In this document: one piece after another, positions 24,359 through 33,774 of the stretch | Layout of the letters: the number at the start of each line of letters is the position of its first letter | Numbering within the stretch: the stretch's first letter is position 1 | Assembly: GCF_013294015.1 (NCBI RefSeq) | Contig: NZ_JABSNO010000010.1 | Location: 1 to 64,000, forward strand | Source of the DNA: Frigoriflavimonas asaccharolytica | Lineage (GTDB): Bacteria > Bacteroidota > Bacteroidia > Flavobacteriales > Weeksellaceae | Reading direction: 5' to 3' | DNA length: 64,000 bases | The notes under the pieces: generated by a model | Seen by the model: the letters and a program-made list of their open reading frames with translations, nothing else | What the model was told of the DNA's origin: nothing | Databases searched by the model: none | Program-made: the position numbers and the translations under genes

Positions 24359-26287
24359 TTATAAAACCCTATAAATTTCAGAAGCAATTTCTTTTCGTAA
24401 TTCTGTAATTTTTATCACAGTTTTGTAAATTTCCATCTTTCGTTCGTCAGAAATTCCTTTTTCCAGAAGTTCATCTTTTAAAGTATGAATTATATTTTGA
24501 ATATACTCTCGTTTATGCTTCATAATAGTTTCCTTCACTGCCTCTCCTATTCTATCGCTCAAATTTGGAAAGTAGATATTATGTTTTGCCCAATCACTAT
24601 TTTCATAGGGTTCTATCAAAGCATTTGCCACCTTTTCAGAAATTCCTTCGTCCATCAAACTCATAAAAAAGTTGCCAGATCGGAGTTCTTCTTTCTGCAA
24701 ACCTTCCTTTATATCTTCAAATATTTTTTTATTTAATGGGTTAATTACTTCATAATCATCTTCAGAAATATGCGCAATAATCTCTTCCAAAACGGTAATT
24801 TCATAAGGATTATTTTCTTCATCTGTTCTTTGCAAAACTATATCCCCATTCTTCAAAATCAATTGTACCAATTGCTCCTCCAATTCCAATAGCGGATTTA
24901 TTTGTGGAGCAACATCCTGTACAACCTGCAATTTCACAGGTTCGGCAACACTTTTTCGTGGTTCTTCTTTTTGTTTTATTTGTTTTTGAATTCCCAATTC
25001 ATTGAACAAAGTTTGCTCGCTGATTTCAAATTTTTTGGCAACTTCTTTTAGATATACTTCTTGTTTTAAAGCATTTTGAACAAAAGCCACAGATTTCACA
25101 ATATCCCGTATTGCTTCCGCTTTTTTCACAGGATCTGCAATTGCCTCTTTCAAAAGTACTTCCGCTTTGAAATCTATAAAATCTTTCGCCTCCTTTTCTA
25201 TAAAATTTCTTACAAAATCTTGCGGATTTTTTCTGGCAAAAGAATCAGGATCTTCTCCATCTGGAAAAAGCAAAACCCGGATATTCATTCCTTGAGATAG
25301 CAATAAATCTATACTCCGGAAACTAGCTTTTATTCCTGCCGCATCTCCATCAAAAAGTATTGTTACATTTTCTGTAAGCCTTTTTATTAATTTAATCTGG
25401 TTGATGGAAAGTGCTGTACCAGAAGAAGCTACCACGTTTTCTATTCCATTTTGATGCAAAGAAACCACATCCATATAACCTTCAACCAAAAGACAAAGAT
25501 TATATTTTGAAATAGCTTGTTTACTCTGATTCAAACCATAAAGCACATCACTTTTATGGTAAATATCCGTTTCTGGTGAATTGAGATATTTAGCAGTTTT
25601 TAAATTATTATTTAAAATTCTACCACCAAAACCTAAAACTCTACCCGAAAAACTATGTATAGGAAATAATACTCTTCCCCGAAAACGATCTATTCCTTTT
25701 GGTGCATTTTCTGGGAATATAGACAGTCCAGATTTTTCTAAAATTTCTTTTTTGTAAGCTTTATCAATTGCAAAATCTGTAAAAGCATGCTTATTTTCTG
25801 GCGAATATCCTAGTTGAAATTTTTCAATAGTATCATTTCTAAGTTCTCTTTCTTTAAAATAAGACAAACCAATAGATTTCCCTTCCTCGGTTTTAAAAAG
25901 TTGATTTTGGTAAAAATCATTCGCAATTTCATGAATTTTGTAGAGCAATTCTTTATCGGTTTGTGCCGCTTTTTGCTCTGCAGTCATTTGGACTATCGTT
26001 TCCTCTATTTCTATTCCATACTTTTTTGCTGCATGTTTTAATGCTTCTGGATAGGTAAAGTTTTCAATTTCCATCAAAAAACTTATCGCTGTACCACCTT
26101 TTCCGGAAGAAAAATCTTTCCAGATTTGTTTGCTTGGGGAAACTACAAAACTCGGTGATTTCTCGTCGTGAAAAGGACTTAAACCTTTAAAATTGGTTCC
26201 TGCACGTTTTAATTGTACATATTCACCAATGATTTCTTCTACACGAATGGTAGAAAATATTTTATCAATAGTATCTTTAGAAATCAT
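24359..26287 (-). CDS. dnaG: DNA primase with cysteine-free N-terminal zinc-ribbon region
   Basis: This 642-residue primase synthesises RNA primers at the replication fork. The N-terminal CHC2 fold is present (KGLSPFHDEKSPSF, then KQIWKDFSSGKGG), but three of four zinc ligands of E. coli DnaG are replaced: Ser37, Asp58 and Ser61, with only His40 kept. The TOPRIM core has EGYMDV and FDGDAAG. The last 140 residues are the helical C-terminal (helicase-binding) region. Loss of the cysteines is, as I recall, shared by other Flavobacteriia, so it is likely a lineage trait and not a defect. Confidence 0.96.
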   Translation of the reverse strand: MISKDTIDKIFSTIRVEEIIGEYVQLKRAGTNFKGLSPFHDEKSPSFVVSPSKQIWKDFSSGKGGTAISFLMEIENFTYPEALKHAAKKYGIEIEETIVQMTAEQKAAQTDKELLYKIHEIANDFYQNQLFKTEEGKSIGLSYFKERELRNDTIEKFQLGYSPENKHAFTDFAIDKAYKKEILEKSGLSIFPENAPKGIDRFRGRVLFPIHSFSGRVLGFGGRILNNNLKTAKYLNSPETDIYHKSDVLYGLNQSKQAISKYNLCLLVEGYMDVVSLHQNGIENVVASSGTALSINQIKLIKRLTENVTILFDGDAAGIKASFRSIDLLLSQGMNIRVLLFPDGEDPDSFARKNPQDFVRNFIEKEAKDFIDFKAEVLLKEAIADPVKKAEAIRDIVKSVAFVQNALKQEVYLKEVAKKFEISEQTLFNELGIQKQIKQKEEPRKSVAEPVKLQVVQDVAPQINPLLELEEQLVQLILKNGDIVLQRTDEENNPYEITVLEEIIAHISEDDYEVINPLNKKIFEDIKEGLQKEELRSGNFFMSLMDEGISEKVANALIEPYENSDWAKHNIYFPNLSDRIGEAVKETIMKHKREYIQNIIHTLKDELLEKGISDERKMEIYKTVIKITELRKEIASEIYRVL

Positions 26288-26533
26288 TTTGCAAAAGTAA
26301 GGATTAAGTTTTTGAATGCTTAATAAGTAACGCTAATATTGAGACATTTATTTTTATCTGAAATCTATAAGAATTGATTATCATTAAGACTAAATAAGGA
26401 AAAAATTATATCAATAAAAAATAATTTATAAATAGATCAGCATTTAATTGCATCAAAATAGTTTTTATCTTTTAATTTAAGTTTCAAATTTAGAATTTTT
26501 TAAAATTATAATTCAAATATAAAATTGATTGAT

Positions 26534-26541
26534 TATTTTTG
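26534..26541 (+). promoter_or_regulatory. -7 element of tsaE
   Basis: TATTTTTG matches TAnnTTTG, 22 bp before ATG 26563. It overlaps the alternative TTG start at 26539, which is therefore rejected. No clear -33 TTG is seen. The rest of 26288-26533 is AT-rich and featureless. Confidence 0.45.
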
Positions 26542-26562
26542 AACTCAAATTTATTGATAAAA

Positions 26563-26970
26563 ATGACCATTAAAATAGAAAAAGTTGAAGATTGGAAAGA
26601 GGTTGTAAAAAATTTGTTTCCAAAAATTGAACATCGTGTTATTTTACTGAAAGGAAATTTAGGTGCCGGCAAAACAACATTCACGCAACAATTATTAAAA
26701 AAAATGGGTGTAATTGAGCAAGTTTCTTCTCCCACCTACTCTATTGTAAATGAATATAAACTCGTAGATAAAAAAATTTACCACTTTGATTTGTACAGAA
26801 TCAATACCAAAGAGGAAGTTTTTGATATGGGTTTTGAAGAATATTTGGAAAATGAAAATTTTTGCATCGTAGAATGGCCCGAAATTTATGAAGATGAATT
26901 ATCAGATATACCTCATCACACTATAGAAATTTCCCATGCTGAAATTGGAAGAATTCTGCATTTTGTGTAA
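26563..26970 (+). CDS. tsaE: tRNA threonylcarbamoyladenosine biosynthesis ATPase
   Basis: This 135-residue P-loop ATPase works with TsaB, TsaC and TsaD to make t6A37 in ANN-decoding tRNAs. Walker A is LKGNLGAGKTTFTQ, followed by SSPTYSIVNEYKL and the HFDLYRI and VEWPEI motifs that define the family. Length is typical. It precedes ald by 63 bp, with a TATCTTTG box in the gap at 26999-27006, so ald also has its own promoter. The tsaE-ald adjacency is common in Flavobacteriia. Confidence 0.95.
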   Translation: MTIKIEKVEDWKEVVKNLFPKIEHRVILLKGNLGAGKTTFTQQLLKKMGVIEQVSSPTYSIVNEYKLVDKKIYHFDLYRINTKEEVFDMGFEEYLENENFCIVEWPEIYEDELSDIPHHTIEISHAEIGRILHFV

Positions 26971-27033
26971 AAAATATAGAAAATTCTCACAAAGTGTTTA
27001 TCTTTGCGATAATACCTTGCAAATTGTAAAATC

Positions 27034-28227
27034 ATGAGTAAAAGCAAAATTTTTACACCGTTTTCTGAACAAGAATTGATGCCACAAGAAGAAAAATTGG
27101 AAGTCATCAAAAAAGGGAAAAAATTTTCTATTGGTATTCCAAAAGAATCTTGTGAAAATGAGAGAAGAATATGCATCACACCAGATGGAGTGCAGGTTTT
27201 AGTAGATCACGGACATGAGATCATCATGGAATCTTTCGCAGGCAAAGGTTCCTTTTTCACAGACTTGCAATACGCTAATGCGGGCGCCAAAATTGTGAAG
27301 GAGGCAAGAATAGCTTTTTGCCAAGATCTGGTTTTAAAAATAAATCCGCCAACAGCAGAAGAAATAGATTTTTTGAAAGAAAATTCTTTCCTTGTTTCTG
27401 CTTTGCAAATAAATCTTACAGATACTTATTATTTCAAAAAATTAGCTGAAAAGAAAGTTAATGCAATGGCATTTGAATTTATTGTAGATAAATATAACCA
27501 ACTTTCACTAGTTAGGTTAATAGGCGAAATAGCTGGAACTGCATCTATCTTGTATGCTGCAGAATTATTATCCTTATCCAACGGAACCATGATGGGCGGA
27601 ATTACAGGTGTGCGTCCAACAGAAATAGTGGTCGTTGGAGCAGGAATTGTAGGAGAATTTGCCACAAAAGCTGCCGTTGGTCTAGGAGCAAGCGTGAAAG
27701 TTTTTGATAATTCGCTTTCAAAACTCCGTAGGTTGAATACTTTGCTAGATGGTAGAGTTCCAACCTCCATCATAGAACCAAAAGAATTGCAAAAAAGTTT
27801 GAGAAGAGCAGATGTTGTAATTGCGGCTTTGCCAAGATTAAGCAGGACGCCAATCATAACGGAAGAAATGGTGCTGAAAATGAAAAAAGGTAGCGTAATA
27901 ATAGATATTGCGATTGATAATGGAAAAGTGGTAGAAACCTCTGAACTTACAACGATGGAAGATCCATTTTTTGTGAAACATGATGTGGTACATTGCGGAT
28001 TGCCCAACATTACCTCTAGAATGCCACGAACGACCACCAAAGCAATTTCAAACTTTTTCTTGTCTTATCTTCTTAATTATGATGAAGAAGGTGGTTTGGA
28101 AAATATGATGATCTACAACGAAAATATGAAACAAAGTCTGTATATGTACAAAGGCAGGCATACAAAAAAATCAATCTGTGATAGGTTTCAATTGCCATAT
28201 CATGATATTAATCTTTTACTTTTTTAG
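27034..28227 (+). CDS. ald: Alanine dehydrogenase
   Basis: This 397-residue NAD-dependent enzyme interconverts alanine and pyruvate plus ammonia. The N-terminal catalytic domain has IGIPKESCENERRICITPDG (substrate-binding Arg and Lys), and the Rossmann domain has VVVGAGIVGEFATKAAVGLG with GxGxxG. A cysteine-containing HCGLPNITSRMPRTTTKAIS segment matches the C-terminal signature. An N-terminal extension of about 30 residues precedes the core, as in other Bacteroidetes. The next gene starts directly at its stop (TAGATG), so the two are co-translated. Confidence 0.94.
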   Translation: MSKSKIFTPFSEQELMPQEEKLEVIKKGKKFSIGIPKESCENERRICITPDGVQVLVDHGHEIIMESFAGKGSFFTDLQYANAGAKIVKEARIAFCQDLVLKINPPTAEEIDFLKENSFLVSALQINLTDTYYFKKLAEKKVNAMAFEFIVDKYNQLSLVRLIGEIAGTASILYAAELLSLSNGTMMGGITGVRPTEIVVVGAGIVGEFATKAAVGLGASVKVFDNSLSKLRRLNTLLDGRVPTSIIEPKELQKSLRRADVVIAALPRLSRTPIITEEMVLKMKKGSVIIDIAIDNGKVVETSELTTMEDPFFVKHDVVHCGLPNITSRMPRTTTKAISNFFLSYLLNYDEEGGLENMMIYNENMKQSLYMYKGRHTKKSICDRFQLPYHDINLLLF

Positions 28228-28602
28228 ATGTTAAGAAAATTCAAATTTTATTTTTTAGGTTTAATTCCTGGTGTGATGCTCGTTTTTTTTATTTTAAACA
28301 AAAAAGGCGCAAGTTGTACAGGATATTTGCCAAATAGCCGAGTAATTGCAGAAACTTTAAGTAAAAACTTTATTTATAAAGACAATTTTTCTGCAGAAAT
28401 GCGAAAATTGAATTTGAATGAAAAATTTTTGAGAGACAGTATTCTATCAGAAGGTTTTGTAGACTTTGAAAGGAGCAATGCGCAGAAAAAACCTTGCCCA
28501 ACATACACTTTACAAGCACCAGAAGACAATCCTAAATACGAAATAACGTTTGAAAAATGTGAGAAGGCTGCGACTTTTACTACAATTAAAGTTTTAAAAT
28601 AA
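28228..28602 (+). CDS. DUF4258-type protein with N-terminal membrane segment
   Basis: This 124-residue protein starts with a hydrophobic helix (residues 7-26, FYFLGLIPGVMLVFFILN), so it is likely anchored facing the periplasm or a short anchor. The soluble part contains conserved-looking CTGYLPNSRVIAETL and a C-terminal KYEITFEKCEK. I recall such genes next to ald in Flavobacteriia, assigned to DUF4258. It is joined to ald without a gap and converges on the hydrolase gene at 28621. A role linked to ald is only suggested by the position. Confidence 0.72.
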   Translation: MLRKFKFYFLGLIPGVMLVFFILNKKGASCTGYLPNSRVIAETLSKNFIYKDNFSAEMRKLNLNEKFLRDSILSEGFVDFERSNAQKKPCPTYTLQAPEDNPKYEITFEKCEKAATFTTIKVLK

Positions 28603-28620
28603 AGTAAGCTTATAAAAAAT

Positions 28621-29262
28621 TTAGCTAAATATTTTTTGCAGTACTAGAGAAACCTCCTTATATTTTGTAGCAGGAAACAGGTGTGTTCCATTTTTTATCA
28701 CGTAATCTGGTTTTGAATTTTTGATAGGAAATACCATGTCTTTATCTGCCATTACTTGTATTACATCTGGATTTTCTACACTTTTCCAATCTGCAACTTT
28801 TTCTACAGACCATTTTAAATAATATGGATCACGAACGGTAAAATAATTAAATATTTTTGGATTTTTCGGATCTAGCAATTTTCTAAAATATGCATAGATT
28901 TCTGTACTTTTTTCAGTAAACAATTGCTTTGGAAAAAAGTGCGTAATTTTAGTAACTTCCCCAGTTTTGAGAAATATAGATTTCTCTGTATGAGATTTTA
29001 TACTTCCTAAAATAACCACTTTATCTGCTGGTTTTAATTTGTGAATTTCTTGCACAATAATGCCTCCAAAGGAATATCCTAGCAAATAAAACGGTTCCTT
29101 ATCATCTATATTTTCCGCCATTCTAGCCACATAATCTGGAAATGGTTCAGATTGTTTAGGAATTAACCAAGGAATATTAACCACTTCTAAATCTTCGGGA
29201 AATTTTAATTTTTCCAAAATTTTATGGTCACCACCAAGTCCACTTACAAGATATATTTTCAT
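28621..29262 (-). CDS. Alpha/beta-hydrolase
   Basis: This 213-residue cytoplasmic protein starts MKIYLVSGLGGDHKI. The nucleophile elbow is LLGYSFGGIIVQE (Gly-x-Ser-x-Gly). The triad is completed by the Asp in VMADKDMVFP and the His in NGTHLFPA near the C-terminus. The lid region around HFFPKQLF is short. Substrate unknown; size and start resemble small esterases or lipase-like hydrolases without signal. It converges with the DUF4258 gene and is separated from YceI by a terminator at 29322-29343. Confidence 0.85.
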   Translation of the reverse strand: MKIYLVSGLGGDHKILEKLKFPEDLEVVNIPWLIPKQSEPFPDYVARMAENIDDKEPFYLLGYSFGGIIVQEIHKLKPADKVVILGSIKSHTEKSIFLKTGEVTKITHFFPKQLFTEKSTEIYAYFRKLLDPKNPKIFNYFTVRDPYYLKWSVEKVADWKSVENPDVIQVMADKDMVFPIKNSKPDYVIKNGTHLFPATKYKEVSLVLQKIFS

Positions 29263-29321
29263 ATAAATTTTGTCTTTTACCTAATTTAAAAGTAATGATT
29301 TCGTAAAAACGAAAATAAAAA

Positions 29322-29343
29322 AAGAGCATATTTGCATGCTCTT
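29322..29343 (-). terminator. Terminator of the YceI gene
   Basis: AAGAGCAT (29322-29329) and ATGCTCTT (29336-29343) form an 8-bp stem, followed on the minus strand by a T tract. It lies 22 bp after the YceI stop. Confidence 0.75.
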
Positions 29344-29364
29344 TATATTTCTCAGTATTAAATT

Positions 29365-29973
29365 TTATTTTTTGTCGCTAGATACAGAAAATTGCATATC
29401 TATTTGGTCTTTTATCAAAAGGTCTTTCAAAGAAGATTTGTAGAAGATATCAAAATCTTGTCTATTCAAAGAGAATTTTGCAGATTGTATTGATACTTTA
29501 TAATCATCTGTGATTACGTTTGCTGGGAAAGATATTGTTTTTCTAATTCCTTTTATTGTGATATTTCCTATAATTTCTGAATTGTATTCGTCACTTTTAA
29601 AAGGTAGAATTTTAGTAATTTCAAACATTGCCATTGGAAATCTTCTTACTTCAAAGAAGTTTACACTTTTCAAATCATCAAGCAATTTTTTTTGTTCTTC
29701 GCCTTCTAAATCTGTGACAGTCATAGCTCGCATATCAATAACGAATTCGCCACCTTGTAATTTTTTATCATCAAAAATAAATTTCCCCATTTTCAATTGT
29801 AAACCTCCAGTATGCGTAGTAGCCTCAGATTTGAAAATTTTGTGTCCCCACCATCTGATATCGGATTTTGTGGAACGAACCAACCTTACACCATCTTTTT
29901 GATTGCTTTTTCTCTGAGAAAATCCGAAGGTAACACCGAATATTAATAAAGATAATAGAAGTATTTTTTTCAT
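29365..29973 (-). CDS. YceI-family exported protein
   Basis: This 202-residue protein has a signal peptide (to about FGFSQ) and a lipocalin-like YceI beta barrel: IRWWGHKIFKSEATTHTG, GGEFVIDMRAMTVTDLEG, GNITIKGIRKTISFPANV. YceI proteins bind isoprenoid-like lipids in the periplasm. The charged C-terminal SSDKK is normal. It is a single-gene unit with its own terminator; the start ATG 29973 directly precedes the signal sequence. Confidence 0.92.
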   Translation of the reverse strand: MKKILLLSLLIFGVTFGFSQRKSNQKDGVRLVRSTKSDIRWWGHKIFKSEATTHTGGLQLKMGKFIFDDKKLQGGEFVIDMRAMTVTDLEGEEQKKLLDDLKSVNFFEVRRFPMAMFEITKILPFKSDEYNSEIIGNITIKGIRKTISFPANVITDDYKVSIQSAKFSLNRQDFDIFYKSSLKDLLIKDQIDMQFSVSSDKK

Positions 29974-30103
29974 ATAAAATATTAAAAATTAATAAAATTT
30001 TGTTTGGCTAATTTAGTTTTAAATCTGCCAATTTCCAATAAAACAATAGAATTTCGTGCCAAAAAATAAATTAATTGTCATAAAATTGATAATCTATCAA
30101 AAA

Positions 30104-31150
30104 TTACATTTTATAAAAGGCTCCATAATTTGCAACTCCCGATAAAATTGTTTTTTCGCTTACTACTAGATATATCGGAATATTTTTTAAAACCCTTTCC
30201 ATCTTTGCGCTAATTCTAAATTTTTGGTAAAATCTTTCGTTATCTATATAATCTTTAAAAAGCATTGGTAAATCGCCACCTATAAATAATCCTCCAGTAG
30301 CTTTTAATTTCAGCACCAAATTATTTGCTTCCCTTGCCAAAAATTCTAAATACGTATTGATGGTAATGGTACAAATTTGATCGTCGTCTTCCATCGCTGC
30401 TTTATAAACAACTTCTACAAAGTCTCCCTCTTCTAGCATTCTCTTTAGTTTTTCAGATTGGGGATGACGTTTTTCATCTCTTAAAAAACGAAATATATTA
30501 AATAATCCATTTTTTGAGAGCACTTGTTCCCAACTTACAATACCGTAAATTTTATTCAAAAATTGATAAAACTCTACTTCTACAGCTGTTCTTGGCGAAA
30601 ATTCTGTATGTCCGCCTTCTGTTGCAAATGGTCTCAAAAATTCGCCATCATAGAAAAGCCCAGCTTCTCCCAGCCCATTTCCTGGCGAGAGTATAGCCAT
30701 GTTTCCAGATGGATCTCGCTCACCTTCATATATCGGTAAAAGACATTCCTCCGTAACATCTACCAATCCGTAAGCTGAAGCCTCTAAATCATTTATAATA
30801 AAAACTTCAAAACCAAATTCCTGCTCAAGTGTAGTTTTATTAATATCCCAAGAAATTCTTTCCGAAAACCCAATACCATTAATGATAGGACCTGGAAAGC
30901 CAACTGCTAGTCTGTCAATTTTTTGTAAAGAATAATCTGTGATAAATCTCTTAATTAAATCTCCAAAACTTTCGAATTTTTTGGTTTTATATTTATCTTC
31001 AACCTGCAAAATTACATTACCATCTTTTGTAATGTAATGACCAACGATCGATTTACCTTCTCGAACTTCTACTGCAATGATAGAAATATTTTCATTTCGA
31101 GGGCTATCCTTACCAGGGAAATAAAGTGGAAACCTTTTGTTGTTTTTCAT
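30104..31150 (-). CDS. glk: Glucokinase (ASKHA fold)
   Basis: This 348-residue kinase phosphorylates glucose with ATP. Segments match the Glk family: VGFPGPIINGIG, INDLEASAYGL, the LSPGNGLGEAGL loop (GTGLG in E. coli) and GGHTEFSPR with the substrate-binding His and Glu. GGLFIGGDLP is the second phosphate loop. ATG 31150 is preferred to 31171 because the upstream addition is not conserved-like. No ROK cysteine cluster is present, so it is the non-ROK type. It is a lone gene. Confidence 0.9.
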   Translation of the reverse strand: MKNNKRFPLYFPGKDSPRNENISIIAVEVREGKSIVGHYITKDGNVILQVEDKYKTKKFESFGDLIKRFITDYSLQKIDRLAVGFPGPIINGIGFSERISWDINKTTLEQEFGFEVFIINDLEASAYGLVDVTEECLLPIYEGERDPSGNMAILSPGNGLGEAGLFYDGEFLRPFATEGGHTEFSPRTAVEVEFYQFLNKIYGIVSWEQVLSKNGLFNIFRFLRDEKRHPQSEKLKRMLEEGDFVEVVYKAAMEDDDQICTITINTYLEFLAREANNLVLKLKATGGLFIGGDLPMLFKDYIDNERFYQKFRISAKMERVLKNIPIYLVVSEKTILSGVANYGAFYKM

Positions 31151-31196
31151 AATAATAGTCTTGGATACCAAAGATAAAAAGTTTCGTGTAATATAA

Positions 31197-31230
31197 AAAG
31201 CCTTTTCAATTTTATTTTTGAAAAGGCTTT
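31197..31230 (-). terminator. Terminator of the outer-membrane barrel gene
   Basis: AAAGCCTTTTCAA (31197-31209) and TTGAAAAGGCTTT (31218-31230) give a 13-bp stem, strong for either direction. It lies 20 bp after the stop of 31251-31823 and upstream of the glk start. Confidence 0.8.
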
Positions 31231-31250
31231 AATTATTTATTTTAAAAAGA

Positions 31251-31823
31251 TTATTTTCCTAAAGGAATATTGTAACCAATACCTAAACCAAGCGCTCCAG
31301 CATTGTAATCTTGAGTTCCAATTTGACCTTCGTCACTGGTAAATGTTTTTTGGTAATGCAAAGTGAAATTCCAATCTCTATTGTGATATCCAATCTCTGG
31401 TTTCAAATACAATCCACCATCTGGTCTATTTACTACAGAATTAGAAGCAACCTTATCGTCACCTACAATAAATCCATATCCCAAATCTGTTCCGAAGAAT
31501 ACGCCAGAATTTTTTGGGTAATATCTAAATAATGCTGCTACTGGAACTACACCAAAATCATTATTATCCAAACCATTATTTTCTTGTCCAAAAAAGTGAG
31601 AATATCCTGTAGCGATACCTAAACCGAAACTTGGCGTAACCAAATTTTGATAAGCTAAATCTACCCCTAAATTTGCCGAAGCATTTTCTGAAGGCACTGA
31701 TGCACCACCACTTATACCAACTTTCAACATGTTTTTCATAGAAACTGATGATGTTTCTTGTGCAGTTGCAAATCCTGTCGCTAAAATAGCTAAACCAAAG
31801 ATTGCTGTTTTAAAATTTTTCAT
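31251..31823 (-). CDS. Outer-membrane beta-barrel protein
   Basis: This 190-residue protein has a signal peptide (cleavage after GFATA-Q) and an eight-strand-like barrel with alternating hydrophobic residues, such as VGISGGASVPSEN, FGLGIATGYSHFF and LGLGIGYNIPLG at the end. It resembles OMP_b-brl (OmpW/OmpA barrel-size) proteins. No peptidoglycan-binding domain follows. The function may be structural or as a small porin. Confidence 0.85.
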   Translation of the reverse strand: MKNFKTAIFGLAILATGFATAQETSSVSMKNMLKVGISGGASVPSENASANLGVDLAYQNLVTPSFGLGIATGYSHFFGQENNGLDNNDFGVVPVAALFRYYPKNSGVFFGTDLGYGFIVGDDKVASNSVVNRPDGGLYLKPEIGYHNRDWNFTLHYQKTFTSDEGQIGTQDYNAGALGLGIGYNIPLGK

Positions 31824-31979
31824 AATTAATTAATTTTATATTTAGTTTCGAACAACTTGTAAAAATTGTGCCAAAATAGAGTATTAAAAGTTTATATCAT
31901 GAATAAAAATTACACGCAATTGAAAATCAGATATTTAAATAAATTAAAAGTTAAACGGTTATTTAATTCAATTTAGAGT

Positions 31980-33656
31980 TTAACTTAAACCTGTAATATT
32001 TCCATCATCATCAATATCCATATTTTCAGATGCAGGTATGCTTGGCAAACCAGGCATTCTCATCATATTTCCTAAAATTGGAATAATGAAACCTGCTCCT
32101 GCTGCAAATTCAAATTCTCGCACGGTAACCGTAAAACCAGAAGGTCTTCCAATTTTTTTCTCGTCATCACTTAATGATTTTTGAGTTTTCGCCATACAAA
32201 TTGGCAATTTATCTAAGCCAAGATTATAAATAGATTTTAGGTCTGCTTTTGCTTTTGCAGCATATTCTACTCCATCTGCTCCATATATATTCTTTGCAAT
32301 TGTTTCTATTTTATTTTCTACAGAATCTTCTACATCATATAAAGGTGTGAAATTGTTTCCATAATTTTCTGCAGCATTCACTACTTCTGCAGCCAATTCT
32401 TTCATGCCTTCTCCTCCCATGGTAAATTCATCTGCAACTATAGCTTTCACGCCTAGTTTTTCGCACTCATCTTTCAGAAATTGAATTTCTTCTTCGCTAT
32501 CTGTAGCAAAATGATTGATGGCTACAATTGGTTTCAAATTCCAGTTTTTTGCATTTTCTATATGCTTTTGCAGATTTTCAATACCTTTCTTCACAGCTTC
32601 AAATTGTGGATTTTCATATTCGCCTTTTTTTGCTCCACCATGATACCTCATCGCTCGAATTGTCGTAACCAAAACCAAAACTTTAGGTTTAAAACCTGCA
32701 TAATGGCATTTAATATGCAAGAATTTCTCTGCACCCAAATCTGCCCCAAAACCTGCTTCCGTAACTACATAATCTCCCAAAGACATTCCTGTTTTTGTAG
32801 CAATTATTGTGTTTGTACCTTGCGCTATATTCGCAAACGGACCACCATGTAATATTGCAGGATTGCCTTCTAAAGTTTGTACTAAATTTGGCTTGATGGC
32901 ATCTCTCAAAAGAATTGCCATTGCACCTTCTGCTTTCAAATCTCTGCAATAGATGGCTTGTTTATCAAAAGTATAACCAATAAAAATATTGCCTAATTTC
33001 TCTTTTAAATCTTTAAAATCATTGCTCATACAAAGAATTGCCATCACTTCGCTTGCAGGCGTTATGTTGAAACTTTCTTCCCTCGGAATTCCATTTGCCG
33101 TTCCACCAAGACCTATTACAACATTTCGCAAAGCACGATCATTCATATCCATCACACGTTTCCATACGATGGTTCTTGGGTCTATATTTAAATTATTTTT
33201 TTTATTCTGAAGGTTATTATCTATCAAAGCAGACAAAAGATTATTGGCTTTTTCTATCGCATTAAAATCCCCAGTAAAATGCAAATTGATATCTACCATT
33301 GGAATTACTTGGGCATAACCACCACCAGCTGCACCACCTTTTATCCCAAAAACAGGACCTAAACTTGGTTCACGCAAAACTGCGATGGCCTTTTTGCCAA
33401 TTTTGTTTAGTCCATCCGTTAATCCTACAGTGACGGTAGTTTTTCCTTCTCCCGCAGGAGTTGGATTGATGGCGGAAACCAAAACCAGATTGGACTGTGC
33501 TATTTTCTGTTCGTCTATATATTTTAAAGGAAGTTTCGCTTTGTATTTACCGTAATATTCTAAATCATCTTCAGGAATATTAAGTTTTTCAGCAATTTTC
33601 TTGATGTGTTGAATATCTGCTTTTTCGGCAATTTCTAAATCTGTTGGGAAACTCAT
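31980..33656 (-). CDS. fhs: Formate-tetrahydrofolate ligase
   Basis: This 558-residue enzyme makes 10-formyltetrahydrofolate from formate, ATP and tetrahydrofolate. The P-loop is TPAGEGKTTVTVGL; further signatures are REPSLGPVFGIKGGAAGGGY and VIPMVDINLHFTGD. The full family length is present. It supplies one-carbon units for purine synthesis; folP at 19694 is in the same pathway area but not linked. The gene is divergent from the DUF1800 gene (118-bp gap). Confidence 0.97.
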   Translation of the reverse strand: MSFPTDLEIAEKADIQHIKKIAEKLNIPEDDLEYYGKYKAKLPLKYIDEQKIAQSNLVLVSAINPTPAGEGKTTVTVGLTDGLNKIGKKAIAVLREPSLGPVFGIKGGAAGGGYAQVIPMVDINLHFTGDFNAIEKANNLLSALIDNNLQNKKNNLNIDPRTIVWKRVMDMNDRALRNVVIGLGGTANGIPREESFNITPASEVMAILCMSNDFKDLKEKLGNIFIGYTFDKQAIYCRDLKAEGAMAILLRDAIKPNLVQTLEGNPAILHGGPFANIAQGTNTIIATKTGMSLGDYVVTEAGFGADLGAEKFLHIKCHYAGFKPKVLVLVTTIRAMRYHGGAKKGEYENPQFEAVKKGIENLQKHIENAKNWNLKPIVAINHFATDSEEEIQFLKDECEKLGVKAIVADEFTMGGEGMKELAAEVVNAAENYGNNFTPLYDVEDSVENKIETIAKNIYGADGVEYAAKAKADLKSIYNLGLDKLPICMAKTQKSLSDDEKKIGRPSGFTVTVREFEFAAGAGFIIPILGNMMRMPGLPSIPASENMDIDDDGNITGLS

Positions 33657-33774
33657 ATATTTATTATTTCTATCAAAAATACTTTTAATTAATTTAAAAT
33701 AAAAAAAAATTTAAGATTGATTTTAGTTTTAACTTTATACGGTTCAACTAATCAAAGAAAAAAGTTTACAAATT

